Origin: Saccoglossus kowalevskii
Taxonomy: Eukaryota > Hemichordata > Enteropneusta > Harrimaniidae
Reading direction: 5' to 3'
Length of the DNA stretch: 38,896 bases
NCBI RefSeq assembly: GCF_000003605.2
Contig: NW_003155740.1
Span: 261,257 to 300,152, forward strand
How positions within the stretch are numbered: the stretch's first letter is position 1; each line of letters begins with the position of its first letter. The position numbers were made by a program, and so were the translations under genes. The notes below the pieces were generated by a model, which was given only the letters and a program-made list of their open reading frames with translations, ran no database searches and was not told where the DNA came from. Shown here piece after piece: positions 1-15,760 of this stretch.

Positions 1-192
1 AAAAAAAAATGTGTCGAAGATTAAAGAAATCGCGCTAATCACATTAACATGACAATCGAACACGACAATAACGATCTAATAAAATAATTGAATACCGATT
101 GTTTATCTATACAACGGTTTACACAACTACACTACAATCCAATAATTTAAATTCAACACATTATGTAATTGCATATAAGCATTCATATTTAC

Positions 193-3100
193 CTGATACT
201 ATGTAAAGTAAACCAATCAACCATAGTTCTTCCATTTCTTGATTACGTATAGCCTCGATATCAGAGGAAATGAATATCTCCCACCCACACATCTTTATCA
301 ATTTAATATCTAAAAACAGTTCGTTTATTTTCTTCAACCTTGTATTGGCTAGTGTCTGATAGGAATGAGCAATGCCTTCATTAAACATGTTAATATCAAT
401 AGTAATGTAATTCAATTGTCCATGTAATTCAATGTTACTAAATTATAAAGTGCATTGTGTATTAAAATACAGACCAAATTTGTACAATTTTCAAGTTTTT
501 CTTCAACTTCTAAGAAAGCATTTTAATAATTCATCTGCAAATAATAGCTTTATGTTCTTTTGTTTTAGATTAACAGGCACAAGTAGTCGTTTTGTATGCA
601 TATATGTGTCAAAGGCAAGGATTAATGCTAATCTGTCAATCTATTATGGTATTATATATTTATCATATGCAAATGTCCACAAACCCCAAAAGCGAAACGG
701 CGGAGTATTGAAAGTGAAACTGCTGAATAAAAATATTGCGTGTACCTCGTGTGCTAATGACGACGTGGTGTTATATATCATGTGAACGCATTACATCACG
801 TCTATATGTGGCATTTCTGCTATTCGTTAGATTTACTCGAATGCCCTGAGATTTGTTTTAATTTCAAGCGATTTTTAGATGGAACTAAAGAATAAAACTA
901 TGTGGCGTACATTTTCGGTATCTCCTGTACTACGTCACACTGTGGTGCTATGCAAGTTATGCTCATAATAATATTTCATATATATCAAATTTGGTCGCAC
1001 AAACATTGTATATACATACTGTGACCGAGAAGTATATATGCAGAGTAAATTGAGTTTTGACATACCCAAATGTTCCGATGTTTTTCCCGTTGCTTTTTCA
1101 TTATAGCAAACAATAATGGAGTGCTAATTATTAGAACGCAGATGCCAATCACTCCAGCTACCCCAACCTTCCATATAACCAGTCCACTGGCAACAATCGT
1201 CTGTAATAACAATTAAAATATCGGGTGTGTGACGGTCACCTACAGTATAGGTAATACATAAATTGATTCCGGACTCGTGTTTGAACACGGTAACATTTTG
1301 TATCGCTGCTGCTCTGATTATATGGAAACAGTCGCAGTTCTTTAATATGCGAGTTGCAATTAATTTCTATGAAATAACATTTTTAAGACATTATATTACA
1401 TTTACAGGATATGTAATCAATTCTTTCTTAATATTCGTGTACTTCCGAATATACCATGCTTTAGTGTGTATCATTATTTGAGGGATTTTGGTATCTTACT
1501 TACTGTGATTGGCATGCAGATAATCATAGCAAATCTCTGCAGAAACAGTTGTACAGCAATTGTGCCCACTGATACGTGGTTAATAATTGCCTCGAATGTC
1601 GTATCATTACTTGATATGGAAGAGTGTGTTAATTGGAGAGATTTCTCATAAATAACCATCTGTTGAAAAGTTGCAGGTGATAGAGAATTGAAATCTACAA
1701 TCCTTCAAAATCAAATGGTTAGTAAACAAGATAAATGTACAAAAGTATACGTCTATAATGCCTGTTTTAATGACTGGTTATTCTCATATTGTTAAATATG
1801 GGAGTGATACAAAAATAATCACCTTGATTATTAAAATAGTAAAAGAAAACACTACACTACACTACACTACATTACACTACACTACACTACACTACACTAC
1901 ACTACACTACATTACATTACATTACATTACACTACGGTACGGTACACTACACTACACTACACTACACTACACTACACTACACTACATACCTGAATTGCAC
2001 TTCTTGCCTTGACACTAGTATTCAGGCCTAAACGCCAGCTTTCCAAAAACAATAGGAAAGCAGCGAAATAGCACAGACCAATGGTGATTACAAGAATAAA
2101 TCCGTTGCCAAAGAATTCATCTACAGTTACAAGCGTTGTGTTCTATATGTAAATAACAATAGTACTCTAGTAATGTAAAAAACATATGATTTCATCAGAA
2201 AAAAACATTATTTATATCCAAACTACACCAAAAGCAATTACATTACCCTTAATGATAGTTTTTCGCTGGGAAGTTTTACTAGGGTTGTATAATCCATATT
2301 AGCTCCCAAAATACACATAACACTAAACCCAGGTAAAACTAAACTGCTTTGAACTTTACTAAACAAATGTAAATTGCAATGATGAACAGCTGACCCTGTG
2401 CATAACAAAAAAATATTACACTTAGTTTACTTACATACTCAATCTTCATTTGATAGTAATATCGCGTAGCATAGATGACCACACCAGAGACTGCAAGTGG
2501 AGGTATCAAGGATATTGCCGAACTTAGTAGAAGTAAGACAATGCTGTATGCAATATGTCGACCAAACACTAAAAAAAGTGTTTTCCAAAGGGAAACTATG
2601 CGGTTGAATGCTTGAGCTCTTTCCTGTCAATACAATAATACGAATACACAACACGTCAATGCGTTTATATGCATCGAAAACAAAACTTATAATCGAAAAA
2701 AAGTACATGGCCTAGCATTTGAAGTATATCCTAAATACACCAGTTTGGTGTCAAAAAATAGTCAAATCGCGCTTACCTGTTCAACTGTATATATTTTATT
2801 AAATTGTTGGGTTACAGTCTCGCATTCATATTCATCCGGCAAACTCCCTAAATCGTTTACTTCTAATTGCCGTTTGTTACCTAGAAGTATTAACCAATTT
2901 GCCCACCATGCTGTAAGGTATGATGGCAGGTTCGTGTATGACTCTCTCAAATACATGTCAGGTTTCCGGAGGTCTGGAACAGGCGTTTTTATTGGATGGC
3001 GGTGAAATACCTGGGAAGCAAGGCGACATAAGTTAAAATAGAAAATAGTACTTCCAGATACCGAATCACCAGGGGACTATATTAATGTACCATTCAAAGC

Positions 3101-3873
3101 CGGGTATATTGTTATATACTATGAGTTATTCTTATTGAAGTGATACAACACAACACATGAAAGAATGATTATTGCAATGTTTTTTTTTCAAATGAACCAA
3201 TCTTGTATTTACATTTTTTTTTTCATTTTTTTTAAATGTCTCAAACCATGAGACTAATTTTATAACCCCAATAGAGCATACAATCACACCATACACGTCA
3301 TAATAATCAACTTACCTTGTTTCTCAAAATGTTAATTTCTGTAGCCACACAACTGAGATGTACAACCATAATAATGACAGCGATGTTATGACGTACAATA
3401 TTTGAATTGAATGCATCATACTGTGATAACCGGACTTCAACGATAAGCTCCCCAATAAATGCCATAATCCAGTAAAGCAACAACCACCATACAAGATGAG
3501 GTCGATTCCAACATTCCATATGGTGGTAATATACTAAACTTGTTATCACACCCAACAATGCCATCACTTGGGGGATATACAAGTAAGGGTTAGATTCAAT
3601 ATTTCGTGACGTGTCAGTCACAACGCCTTCCATTAAACTGAATAATATCACGACAAACAGCGTCATGCATATTGTCCACTTGAAGTTATGCCATGGGTAT
3701 TTGAATAAAAGCTTGTGATCACTGTAACGTAATTTCGTACAGAATCGTAAAATAATAAGTATAACCAAAGCCACCAGGATGAATGAAGCATGGATCGCTA
3801 TTTTTAGATGAATGGCTGATGATAAATTCTCTAGTGACGTCACACCACAACTGGTGATATTACAGTCCTCCAT
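193..3873 (-). CDS. ABCC8/ABCC9-like (sulfonylurea-receptor type) ABC transporter, N-terminal half, partial
   Basis: Eight coding exons in transcript order: 3873-3316, 3010-2777, 2623-2439, 2322-2247, 2142-1990, 1659-1504, 1200-1066, 355-193. All have GT/AG borders and phases that join without a stop, giving about 554 residues; the gene continues past position 1. Exon 1 (186 codons) is a complete TMD0 with membrane segments near residues 24-44, 66-86, 98-117, 127-146 and 160-182, an N-terminal NIT glycosylation site at residue 5, and 'WHNFKWTICM', 'LMEGVVTD' and 'SLVYYHHME', which parallel SUR 'GHNLRW', 'AEGILSD' and 'SVVYYHNIE'. Exon 2 is the L0 linker ('YLTAWWANWL', 'LGSLPDEYE'). Later exons are the first ABC transmembrane domain, ending with 'TRLKKINELFLDIKLIKMCGWE' cognate to SUR '[22 protein letters not shown]'. 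In-frame TGA and TAG lie just upstream of the ATG at 3873, fixing the start. In vertebrates SUR regulates Kir6 K-ATP channels; that role here is inference, and another TMD0-bearing ABCC is possible. Exon 2322-2247 is the least certain. Confidence 0.86.
356..1065 (-). other. ABCC intron between exons 1200-1066 and 355-193
   Basis: About 710 bases of AT-rich intron. An open frame of 117 codons on the plus strand lies inside it, but it shows no domain, no compositional bias and no splice logic, so I treat it as chance. Nothing else was seen. Confidence 0.7.
1848..1988. repeat. ACTAC pentanucleotide array abutting a splice donor
   Basis: About 140 bases of near-perfect (ACTAC)n, with some ATTAC and one GGTAC-type variant units. 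It lies in the intron after the ABCC exon 2142-1990 and touches its splice donor: in transcript sense the intron starts GTATGTAGTG and runs straight into the repeat. Confidence 0.95.
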
Positions 3874-4190
3874 TTTCTAGTTGACGTGTGGTCAAGACTG
3901 TTAACGTAACCGTTGGTTGACATAAATGTGCTATATAATGATTGCAATACGTAAATCGATGTCTATGACAACACGTCCATCACTGCGTATGGAAATAAAT
4001 TATGATTAGCGAAACGGAAACATATATCAGTGTCCAGACGTAGTAGTACAGAACAATTTAATAAACAATTGAGTGTAGCTCTTTCGATAATAAAGATAAT
4101 GTAATCACACACACACACACTATATATATATATATATATATATAGTTGTTTTACAGAAATGTAATATGGCAGCCGTTGGAGGACATACCT
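3874..4190 (-). promoter_or_regulatory. Probable 5' UTR exon/intron and promoter side of the ABCC gene
   Basis: On the minus strand a strong donor-like site, GTGGCAAG|GTATGT, falls at about 4188, and an acceptor-like CGTTAACAG falls at about 3898, 25 bases before the ATG at 3873. Together they suggest a short non-coding first exon above 4188 joined just upstream of the start codon. No TATA box was recognised. This is inference from splice motifs only. Confidence 0.3.
4106..4144. repeat. (CA)n/(TA)n compound microsatellite
   Basis: A run of about seven CA units is followed directly by about twelve TA units, upstream of the ABCC start codon and inside its presumed 5' intron. Confidence 0.95.
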
Positions 4191-4470
4191 TGCCACATAC
4201 AGAGAATGTCTATTTTGGGCTCATTGTTACCATGTTAAAATACATTATTTGGACTGCTTGTATCGTTGTCATTAGATATAAGAGCAATGTGATATTATTC
4301 TATATACATTCATATGTCTATCAAATTCATAAAACAGTATCAACCAGTCTAGGGATGATTCATAGAGCGAATAATATTTGAGTATGTTAATCACGGTGAT
4401 TGAACAAATTTAAATTTGTCCTTCAGGTACTAGAATTCGTAATAGATATCTCAAGTAGAAATTAACTCAC

Positions 4471-4563
4471 CATTTCAACCAGTCCATCGCTATTCGGGCT
4501 TGTCGGGTGTGCCGTATTGTGACTAATAATATCCACCAAATATTGTGCGTCATTTTCATACGC
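4471..4563 (-). CDS. Candidate coding exon of an unidentified gene (31 codons)
   Basis: Bounded by a GTGTAG acceptor and a GTGAGT donor, phase 0 at both ends. The read begins AYENDAQYLVDIISHN and ends SDGLVEM, which looks like an amphipathic helix followed by a Ser/Pro/Asn-rich loop. I do not recognise the family. A second frame of the same stretch is also open, which lowers confidence. It cannot belong to the ABCC coding region below it because in-frame stops precede that ATG. It may go with the candidate exon 5830-6027 because phases agree. Confidence 0.3.
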
Positions 4564-5829
4564 CTACACACCTTAGTTATTAAGGATTTGAATGATAAAA
4601 ATTGTTCCACCTACCCGGATTTTTATCACCATATCTAGCAATTTCATGCGAAACAACTGTCAACAGAACACTAGGGGATGATGATCTATGACGTACAAAT
4701 AGAAGTATTTGTATCTTCCAAAGCTTAAAGATTTAAGGATGTTAGCATTTTTTGCAAATATTGAAAAACAGATGAATGAAGCATAAAATGGCACATTCGG
4801 TGTATGTAATACCTGTATGATTGTTCTAGTCTTTTAAATTTATGACCAGAATAGAACCCTCGATTATTTCACCATCCATCCAACTGAGGGCGCGCTGCAT
4901 ATAGGTCTGAAGGTTTACTACATTATGTGGACTGGCAGTCATGAAATTATGCATAGTATATAAATGTATGGCTGTTTCCGATCATGAGGAATCACTGCTG
5001 GTGAATTTTATCTGTTTGTTGGTCAGGAAACGTGTACGTCTCAAAGATGAATTATGGAAAGCCAAATTTACCAAGGTTTTCACCCTTTATTAGGCGAATT
5101 TAGCAGTGTAAACATATCAGTGCTGTAAAGAATTGGGATTGTACTTCAAAATAATTGGGCTACTACAATAGCATATGTGCGATAAATCTTTGTATTAAAA
5201 CCAAAAAAGAGTACTTAATATCACTTGACGCTTGATTGTCACGAATTACCTGTTTGTAAGAGTAGAGAAGTTTTATGCATTATACTGCATTGTGTATTGA
5301 AGATACAGATTCACTACTACCTGGATATTATGCACATAGACGTACGTAATAATTTGAATAAATCATTATTTATTTAGATACGATATTTATTAATATATGT
5401 TATCTGCAGATACGACTGATGTATGTTGTAATTATACACTTATTAATGTTTACTAAAATATGTCAATTAACATTAATCACATTTATACAGTGGGTGTATC
5501 CATAGTAACGGGTTGGTTTAACAACAACAACAAATGCAAGTTACGCAAGGATAGCATAAGCAAGTCACTATTTTTTGCTCAACTCAATGAACAGGCATAT
5601 TTACAAACATATATGAGATTGAAAGCCGCGTCTCTTTAAAAGCTCCTTGCCACTCTAAGACGCGCTTCATGTTTGTTCACATCGCACCGTCCACAAAACA
5701 GCTTGGATTAGCGTGTACTGAATGCGCTCTTACAACTAAATGACTAGATGAACATGCACAATTAGAATATATGACGTCATAAATGTAATTCTCCGGACAA
5801 ATAAAGCCAAGTATAATCGTATAACCTAC

Positions 5830-6027
5830 CCGTTTACGGACTTCTTTTGGGACTATATTCCCACTGGCACTAGCAGTGAAGAACACCTGAGTGGAAGTGT
5901 CACAATTGCAGTCACATTTACGAACATAAATATTAAACGCGTGATTCAAACACGCAAGATATGTAGAACATTCAGAACCATTTCTACGCAATATAAACTG
6001 TAACACAAAGTCCAAAAATTTAGTACC
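5830..6027 (-). CDS. Candidate coding exon of an unidentified cysteine-rich protein (66 codons)
   Basis: A TTTATTGTAG acceptor and a GTAGGT donor enclose exactly 66 codons, phase 0 to phase 0. The peptide runs GTKFLDFVLQFILRRNG, then a segment with six cysteines including the cluster CDCNC, then VFFTASASGNIVPKEVRKR. The cysteine pattern suggests an extracellular or lumenal domain. No family was recognised and no start or stop codon for a whole gene was found. A further weak exon-like stretch ending in a good donor lies near 6228-6300 but its phase does not fit this one. Confidence 0.35.
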
Positions 6028-6300
6028 CTACAATAAATATACTTATTCATCAATTGATGGGAAAAAAGGTCATAACGATGATATACAGCGCAATTTTAAA
6101 AATGGAAATACTGATTTGCAGTGGATAAGTCGTATGTTATAAGTAGTAATTCACTCTTAGGACGACAAGAGGATCTTACATTTGGCAAAATACACAAAAC
6201 TCTTGTAACACAAAAAGTGTATTGTACCTGAAGTTTTCAAAGAGTCCAAAAAAAAACTCATTTGGAATTACATCAAGCGAAACTAAATTAGACTCAGTTG

Positions 6301-7285
6301 AAAAAGTTGTTGGTTCATTGTCCAGTTAGAAAGACTTTGAAGAGTAGACCTGAAGCTGATATCACGCAGTAAATTCACCGACGACGGTCACCGTACGCCA
6401 ATCACTCGGGGCTTTACCCCTCGTCTTAATAATCTACTCGTATACAAAACTTTACCGTACTTGCATTATCATAAATACAATTGTTTTTTAGTAAAATGTT
6501 AAAGTGGCATAGCAACAGTACAGGTCTAAACTAAACGTTTTATTCCATAGTTCAAAGGATGCTCGTTTGCAAGGCGTTTTTGCATTGACCTTTTCAGACA
6601 GACCTGTAATTACAATAGCTGTAAGTATTCGATATACCAATTATCGTAGTATAATGGCTACCATCCACTAATATGGTGTTGATTGCGTATTACTTGTGAA
6701 ACTTTGTAGTATTGTATTTCTACAATTCAGGACTCCGATCCTGTACTGGTATAAGGCAACTGTATTAATGAATACAACTAAATAAATCTATACACGTGGG
6801 ATATTTTATGTAGAATATACTGCATTATGTTCAATACAGTGCATTTTTATTTATTGAAACAATTTGTTTCCAATCACATCGATATTATTCAAATGTTTAC
6901 AGCGTTGTACATTTGATTTAATTGTACAAGAGGTGGTGGTCGTGATCATAATATTGATATTGAAAATATCAATCAGTTCATTTTGGTTATCATTGGGGCA
7001 TCAATTCTTAACGACTTAATACTAATATTGTGAAAATATATTACTATGACAAAATAATTACGATGATCAGTTGGACGTCACATGACTTTCTATTTTTAAA
7101 TAAAATAATCGATATTTATACTTATTGATTATATATTAAGCACACAGTCTAACTGTAACATCTGCGTAAAATCCCAACTAAATACACAAATGAAATCAAT
7201 GTTACCATGTTTGAATTTGCAGTTTATATACGTTGACACGTGTAAAGGCATTTGACCACATTCCTCGGCACCTAATAGTCGTAAC
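6301..7285. other. Intergenic AT-rich region, no gene seen
   Basis: About 1 kb between the unidentified minus-strand exons and the plus-strand sulfotransferase. It should contain the sulfotransferase promoter and 5' UTR, but no TATA box, tRNA or clear repeat could be picked out by eye. Confidence 0.6.
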
Positions 7286-8497
7286 ATGCATGATCGACTT
7301 ATTCAGGAAGGTTCACATTTGAAAACAATTGGACAAGGTGATTCTCACGTGGGTTCTACACGGTGTCGGTTATACGTCTTGATATCGGAAACATATGAGA
7401 AGATGTATCGCTATTACAGAGATATTCGATGGCAGGCTATCCTGGACAACATCAAGATTTTCGTGAGTGTGAATGACAAATCTACTGATCGATTGAAAGG
7501 ACGTAATACTAATATTCGTCCTGTGTACATAATGATGGTACTAGTTTTAGGCATTGTGTTATTTATGATATTAACTCGCTCGCACCTCGCCAGTTCGGAA
7601 ATATCTTCAATGTCCACAGGAACCCTGGGAAAATTGGTTAAGTTCCCTCACTGCCAATTCACAGCAGGTGCAAAACGATGCATTCCGGACGTTATCATCA
7701 TCGGTGCCATCAAATGCGGGGCACAGGCTCTCTTGGAGTTTCTAGACGTCCACCCGCAGATCGCTGCTGTGAGACTGGAAACGCATTTCTTTGATAAAGG
7801 TTTCGACAAAGGCTATAACTGGTACTTGAACTTGATGCCAATATCTTCCTCAAAAGATAAACGAACGATTGAGAAGACGTCCACCTATTATTTGTCGGAA
7901 GAAAACCCAATAAGAATACATGCATCTCTGTCTGAACACTGCAAGCTGATATTTGTAGTTTGTGACCCCATACAACGCGCACTGTCTCACTATGCTTATA
8001 TGTTTAATTTCTATCGCAAGTCTGGTACCCTTGCTAAGATCATTGAAGACAACAGATATGATGGAATATTGAAAACATTTGGCAGCACGGTTTTAAATTT
8101 AGACCAACAATCAGTGAATGAGACTAGGCTGATAGTGAAAGCTGGAATGTATGCCCCAGTATTACACAAATGGTTAGACCAGTTTGATAAAAAACAAATT
8201 CTAATTGTTGATGGAAACACATTGGCCTCCAGTCCTGCCAAAGAATTGCAGTTGGTGGAGAATTTTATAGCTCTCAAACCGTTTTTCCGAGATGACAATT
8301 TCCAACTCAACCAGGCGAATAATTTATCGTGTATGGTGAAACCAGTTGAGCATTGCGTGACATTGCCATCGATTGCACCAACTGATATGCATGTCCCGGA
8401 TGTAGAATATGAGGTTATACAAATGTTAAAATCATTTTATATGCCATTTAACAAAGAACTCCAAGAATTTTGCGGACGTCTGTTCTCATGGGCTTAG
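7286..8497 (+). CDS. Divergent heparan-sulfate glucosamine 3-O-sulfotransferase-like protein (intronless, type II membrane)
   Basis: A single 403-codon exon. A basic cytosolic tail (1-78) is followed by one membrane anchor (about 80-97), a short stem and a sulfotransferase domain (about 130-403), the layout of a Golgi enzyme. Family signs: 'PDVIIIGAIKCGAQALLEFL' (5'-PAPS loop, Lys143), 'LETHFFD' with the catalytic-base Glu165, 'EKTSTYY' with Lys197, 'DPIQRALSHY' with Ser234, 'WLDQF' and 'ILIVDG', and the C-terminal Cys349/Cys357 pair. Several normally invariant donor-binding positions differ: loop GT becomes GA (Ala146) and the next Arg becomes Gln147, the Arg of RDP is Cys226, and the C-terminal TKGF and KGR motifs are absent. 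The family makes 3-O-sulfated heparan sulfate from PAPS; whether this member does is doubtful. Met40 is an alternative start that keeps the anchor. Upstream UTR exons are possible. Confidence 0.87.
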   Translation: MHDRLIQEGSHLKTIGQGDSHVGSTRCRLYVLISETYEKMYRYYRDIRWQAILDNIKIFVSVNDKSTDRLKGRNTNIRPVYIMMVLVLGIVLFMILTRSHLASSEISSMSTGTLGKLVKFPHCQFTAGAKRCIPDVIIIGAIKCGAQALLEFLDVHPQIAAVRLETHFFDKGFDKGYNWYLNLMPISSSKDKRTIEKTSTYYLSEENPIRIHASLSEHCKLIFVVCDPIQRALSHYAYMFNFYRKSGTLAKIIEDNRYDGILKTFGSTVLNLDQQSVNETRLIVKAGMYAPVLHKWLDQFDKKQILIVDGNTLASSPAKELQLVENFIALKPFFRDDNFQLNQANNLSCMVKPVEHCVTLPSIAPTDMHVPDVEYEVIQMLKSFYMPFNKELQEFCGRLFSWA

Positions 8498-8984
8498 CTT
8501 TTACGAATTATTTATTTATTTCATCAACGTTCATGTCTTTGGCATTTATCTGTATTTTGTTCTATTATATGGTATGACTGCTGAACAAGTCGAAAACGGA
8601 GTTATGTTCAATATGAATCGGGAGATAATCATCGAAGAACGCAACTCTGTGTCAAATGTGGTGAAGTGTTTTATATTACACAGGCGTACATTTTGGATTC
8701 GTGTGATTGTTTGAATGGAGAGTTATGCCAGAGTGCAAAAAATGTACAGCGGTAAATGTTGTCAACTTAGATGGGAATTGGTTGATATTTTACATTACTG
8801 CTATTTTCTTAATTCTGCTAAAGAATGTATTGAAATATATATAACGTTGTCATATAGGAGCTATGGGAGACGTTTTTCATTTGTTTTGTTGTACGAAATA
8901 AAACACTTTATCCCTTAACAAAGTCGGAATAATTTGTGTAACAGATCTAAAACAAAACGGGTGATTTCTTGAGTCTTGAATAAA
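8498..8984 (+). terminator. 3' UTR and poly(A) signals of the sulfotransferase gene
   Basis: Canonical AATAAA hexamers occur at 8897-8902 and 8979-8984, the second followed by a GT-rich stretch, as expected for cleavage and polyadenylation of the upstream single-exon gene. A 67-codon open frame at 8715-8918 within this UTR is judged to be chance. Confidence 0.55.
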
Positions 8985-9469
8985 ACGTTGGTTTGTCACG
9001 GTGAAAGTAGTGGGATTTTTATTTTGGTTTATTCACTAAATTATTACACTTAACTCATTTATCTAATCCGACCACATGATAATAATTTAGTCGTGTCATA
9101 TATAGTTACAGATTAAAGGCTTGGTAAAATCTTTTGTTTTCAACTTCAGCAATTTGTGTTAATCAAATAAAGAGTAAACTGCATTTTACATTCTAAATAA
9201 AACATTAACTGTGCGCGATTGTTCGCCTACAATTACCACGTGACTACCCGATATATATCATTCCTCCACATAAACTCTTGTAATTATTAAAGGTTGTTCG
9301 TTTCTTGTATCAGAGATAACGCGCGGTGTACCAAGAAGCAGTGACGCAATATTATAAAATAATAATAGTTTTGTTTCAGGTAATACATACATGCATTATC
9401 TCTGTTATTAGCCGCGCATGTTTATCACATGTGTAACTGCTTCAGCAAGAAATCGCCGAGTAGACTACG

Positions 9470-10120
9470 ATGGGCTTGAAAGGTAGCAGTCGAAACCAGT
9501 GTGAGCGGCGGAAAGCCCAGTGTGGGCACGAGAAGCGTTGTTGTGGAATACGCAGATATTTGGTATGGGGTATGCTGTGAAACTATTTGTTTTGCCTACC
9601 TCAAGATTATATATTCTGATCATTTGCTAATTATTGAGCTTGGGCTCTGTAACCTTAGATTTGAGTAAAGCTGTGAAGTGAACATTTGAGAATAATGTAA
9701 ACAAAGTGGTAATATCATCGACTATGACTGAAAACTAGTAAAATATCACATAATCGGCATAGTTTCGTTCATTGTCAATGTGGATAATGATAGTCGATAG
9801 TGACCAAAACTTAATAACGGATTTATTTCTAGATTCAGGGGCTTGTGCTCGGTTTGCTTTTGTTATTTGTTGTTCCCGGGATATCACACTTTACGTCGCA
9901 GCTATTATAATTATATTGCCCATCATACATTTGCAATGGAAGTAAAATAACCCCATTTACATCAAGTTTGAAAGGGGGGTCAAGTGAAGACATCAACCTA
10001 GAATGGAATCGTCGTTGTTCTACCCAACGCATACCAGATATCAATGTATTTGGTCATCCGGAAACACAGTCCGACTACGTTATCAGTTCAGTATCGGGTC
10101 ATCAGCTGTCCTTGATTTGA
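9470..10120 (+). pseudogene. Possible two-exon signal-anchor protein with an in-frame stop
   Basis: ATG at 9470 in a good initiation context (ACGATGG) opens 31 codons, MGLKGSSRNQCERRKAQC and on to RRYL, ending at a GTATGG donor (9563). An acceptor TTTATTTCTAG at 9832 joins in phase to IQGLVLGLLLLFVVPGISHF, a convincing membrane anchor after a basic, cysteine-rich tail, as in type II Golgi proteins. The frame meets TAA at 9908-9910, then stays open for another 69 codons to TGA at 10118. It may be a short membrane protein, a decayed glycosyl- or sulfotransferase N-terminus, or an alternative 5' part of a longer gene. Family not recognised. Confidence 0.3.
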
Positions 10121-10217
10121 GTGTGTTTGTCTATATGTGTACTATTTGAAACGACATCTCTGTTGATCTCTCTGGGTTGCAGTGACGTGAGTCACACACT
10201 CTGCCTACTCGCACATC

Positions 10218-15670
<5,453 letters not shown>

Positions 15671-15760
15671 CAAAGGGCTTAATTGGTGGATCTTTAATTT
15701 TTTGAAAAAAAAATACAATGACGCTACAAATATGTGTAAATCAAACGTTCGTCTATTAAA
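15671..15760 (+). terminator. 3' UTR and possible poly(A) signal of the carboxylesterase gene
   Basis: The hexamer variant ATTAAA occurs at 15755-15760, 85 bases after the stop codon. No canonical AATAAA is nearer, so this is the best candidate. Confidence 0.35.

Noticed and set aside
432-785. 117-codon plus-strand open frame
   Set aside because: It lies inside an ABCC intron, has no recognisable domain or signal, and its composition matches the surrounding AT-rich intron.
2435-2438. Alternative donor four bases further on for the third ABCC exon
   Set aside because: It would allow direct joining to exon 2142-1990, but it leaves the SUR-like spacing about 25 residues short. The donor at 2438 with the small exon 2322-2247 fits better, although the alternative is not excluded.
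4166-4381. 71-codon plus-strand frame beginning MAAVGGHTLPHTEN
   Set aside because: The minus strand here shows a donor-like site for a probable ABCC 5' UTR exon, and the rest of the peptide is intron-like hydrophobic sequence.
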